Assembly (NCBI GenBank): GCA_021613375.1
Contig: CM038725.1
Coordinates: 14,779,589-14,843,588, forward strand
DNA from: Megaleporinus macrocephalus
Lineage: Eukaryota; Chordata; Actinopteri; Characiformes; Anostomidae
DNA: 64,000 nucleotides
Direction: 5' to 3'
Shown here: positions 62,063 to 64,000 of the stretch, in pieces
How the letters are laid out: each line of letters starts with the position of its first letter
Numbering within the stretch: position 1 is the stretch's first letter
Translations under genes and position numbers: made by a program
The notes under the pieces: generated by a model
What the model was told of the DNA's origin: nothing
The model's database searches: none
Seen by the model: only the letters and a program-made list of their open reading frames with translations

Positions 62063-64000
62063 GCACGACACTACAAGCCCAGCTGATTTTGACTGGAACG
62101 AAATACTCCGTGCTTCCGTTTGCTCTTTGACTCCTGCTCTAAACCTGGACTCGTACATCCAGCCTTCCCGTCTCCTCCATTACAATGACTTCCTGACTCA
62201 CGGACGATAGTAGAGGACACCCGGTGTTGAATGACTCTGTAGATCTGGTTCCATTTGAACTGCAGGGATGTTTCACTTCAACGTTTGTATGTATGTCCCG
62301 CGTATGGCCAATGCTGTTTCCAGGCAAACAATAGGCTCAACACCATCACGAGGTTTAATCTACTTTCATGGCAGAGTAAGTTCACTTTGGCTTTCTGATG
62401 CAGTCACTCTCTCTGTCCCTGGGCTATTGGATTTAGATACTAGTTTCCCAGACTGCCTGGCTGCATTACAGATAGTCTTTCTTTGCTCCTCTGCATACTC
62501 TCTTGGCATCGCTTTAGAGCTGGAGGCAGAGCAAGAAAATCTTTTAAAACATCAAAACTGGTCCTCTTAGGCAAGTACTAATAATTTACTGTTTTCTTTC
62601 ATTTGGGTGTGCATTTAGACTGTAGCTGTGTTTAATTGGCACTATTAATTGTCTTCATAACCCTTCACAGAAGTGAAGAAACTGAAGTAAGCCTCCATTT
62701 ATATGATGCCAGTGGTGACTAATAAAATAATAACAGGCAGTTGGTTCTAGTTAAAAATGAATAAATTATAATTGTGGTTGTCATGTTGGAAAAACAAATA
62801 AAATAGACCTCTGCCATGTAATTAATTGAATGCAATGCAATGGAGCTGTGCTTAATGTGTTCGTATGTATGCTGTTATTCATGATGAAGATGGAATTAGC
62901 ATTTGAATGAGTCTTACTTACTTAAGAGTGCATTAGGCCAGGAGATGTACACCACTTGTGTCTTCAATGCTGGTAGTCACACTTGATGAAAGCTTTTTAT
63001 CATGCTTTTTATCATGCTTTCATTCTGAGCTGAAGATGGACGACAGGCTGACAGATGAAAGGCCAGTGCAACGTTATATGGGTTCGAGTCCAAATTGCAA
63101 TCTATTACGAGACGACAATAGTTGGGTGCGTTGTTGCCATGGGTAAACTCGGTTACAGGGATGGTTAAAAAAAGGCCCGGTGGACGATAAATATTTGCAC
63201 CAGAAAAGGATCTCTATTAAATCCTTTTAGCATGCAAATCAGCGGAAACCATTTGCAGTTCAATGAAGAACGGAGTATGATGACTATGTTTGTTTTTTGT
63301 TTTTTTTAAATACACATGCAAATTAGCCCAATGAAGCAATAACAAAAAAAAGCTTCTCCCACAGATGGAACTCTAAATATGGCCCATTGTGTCTAGGACC
63401 AGTGTTTCATTGCTCGGAAGGGGTGGGATGAGAGATGGTTCAGTTTGTTTGATAAGTGCCATAAAACTAACCATATTGCTGGTGCTTGCACTCTTTGTCT
63501 ATGATTGCATGACTAGGTACCCTGTAATTGGTGGCATTGTGTGTCAGCACATGTGTGGGTATGTACTCACGCGCTCTGTTGTTCACGACGATATTCATTA
63601 GGACACCTACCGCATGCCACCTCCTGCAGACTTGTAATTATCTTTGTAGGAACGCTGGGCCTGGGCTTTTTGCTGGAGATGATCACTGAAAAAAAGTTTC
63701 TGTATTGATCTGCCAATGAATAATGTGACAGACCATATTGGCAGATCGTGGCAGGAAAAGAAAGGATAGTTTGTAATTACATCAGTGTGAATAATTCATT
63801 TAGATATGGCACGTGAGACAGCAGCGCTATTTCACGCCCTGCACTTGCCGGATGAGAGCGACCCTTGAAATAGCTGCTTTACACAGCTAGTGTAACTTGT
63901 CTAACGATGCTCACAGTAGCACTGTTCACCGCTGTTGCTTCTGGGTATTTTGTATAGTTTTATGATATTTAACCCATTAATGACTACAAAGAAAGCAGCT

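Larger units (their letters stand above)
50194..64000 (+). other. mctp1: mctp1 intron 1, no exon supported
   Basis: More than 13.8 kb follow the donor without any segment resembling C2-domain sequence. Contents are a fish repeat at 52815, a large TA array at 54575, (CT)n at 56306, palindromic copy 4 at 58895 and hAT-like pieces at 61280 and 61643. The parts 50200-52300, 53000-54500, 54720-56300, 56340-58890 and 62070-64000 show nothing I can name. Confidence 0.7.

Noticed and set aside
62268..62570. 100-codon plus-strand frame considered as a further mctp1 exon
   Set aside because: It does not resemble MCTP1 linker or C2 sequence and lacks a fitting acceptor-donor pair.

Overview
The window is vertebrate nuclear DNA: genes split by GT-AG introns, an A+T-rich background, dense fish-type DNA transposons and long (TA)n tracts. 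Protein matches point to a ray-finned fish. The repeat families resemble those I recall from characins, catfishes and their relatives (Otophysi), but that placement is from memory. I see no bacterial, viral or plasmid gene set, no rRNA, no complete tRNA and no CRISPR.

Layout. Bases 1-2129 hold the first five coding exons of nol6 on the minus strand (N-terminal 238 residues); the gene leaves the left edge. A 717-bp divergent promoter with CCAAT boxes, an E-box and a perfect NRF1 palindrome separates it from ttc37 (skic3) on the plus strand. All 40 coding exons of ttc37 can be followed from 2847 to 27165; they join in frame with correct phases and give 1566 residues. Next, tail to tail, is fam81b on the minus strand (28694 to at least 42039), whose last seven coding exons are clear while the N-terminal exon is not found. 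After about 7 kb of intergenic sequence, a GC-rich promoter and the first coding exon of mctp1 (49678-50193, plus strand) are present. The rest of the window, 50194-64000, is its first intron and contains no exon I can support.

The order ttc37 - fam81b - mctp1, with these relative orientations, is the same as I recall for human 5q15. The gene across the ttc37 promoter differs: nol6 here, ARSK in human. NOL6 is a small-subunit processome protein and TTC37 is the scaffold of the Ski complex that feeds the cytoplasmic exosome, so one divergent promoter may serve two RNA-metabolism genes.

The non-coding part is mostly mobile-element debris: two hAT-type miniature elements with perfect 8-bp target duplications, a Harbinger-like element flanked by TAA, three Tc1-type transposase relics, four copies of a large palindromic element, a small MITE family with a shared terminal inverted repeat, LINE 3' ends, simple arrays, and a degenerate ATTGG-bearing minisatellite in a fam81b intron. 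I found no convincing new gene system. The best leads are the divergent promoter, the palindromic and MITE families, the minisatellite, and a foldback with an 81-codon ORF just after ttc37.
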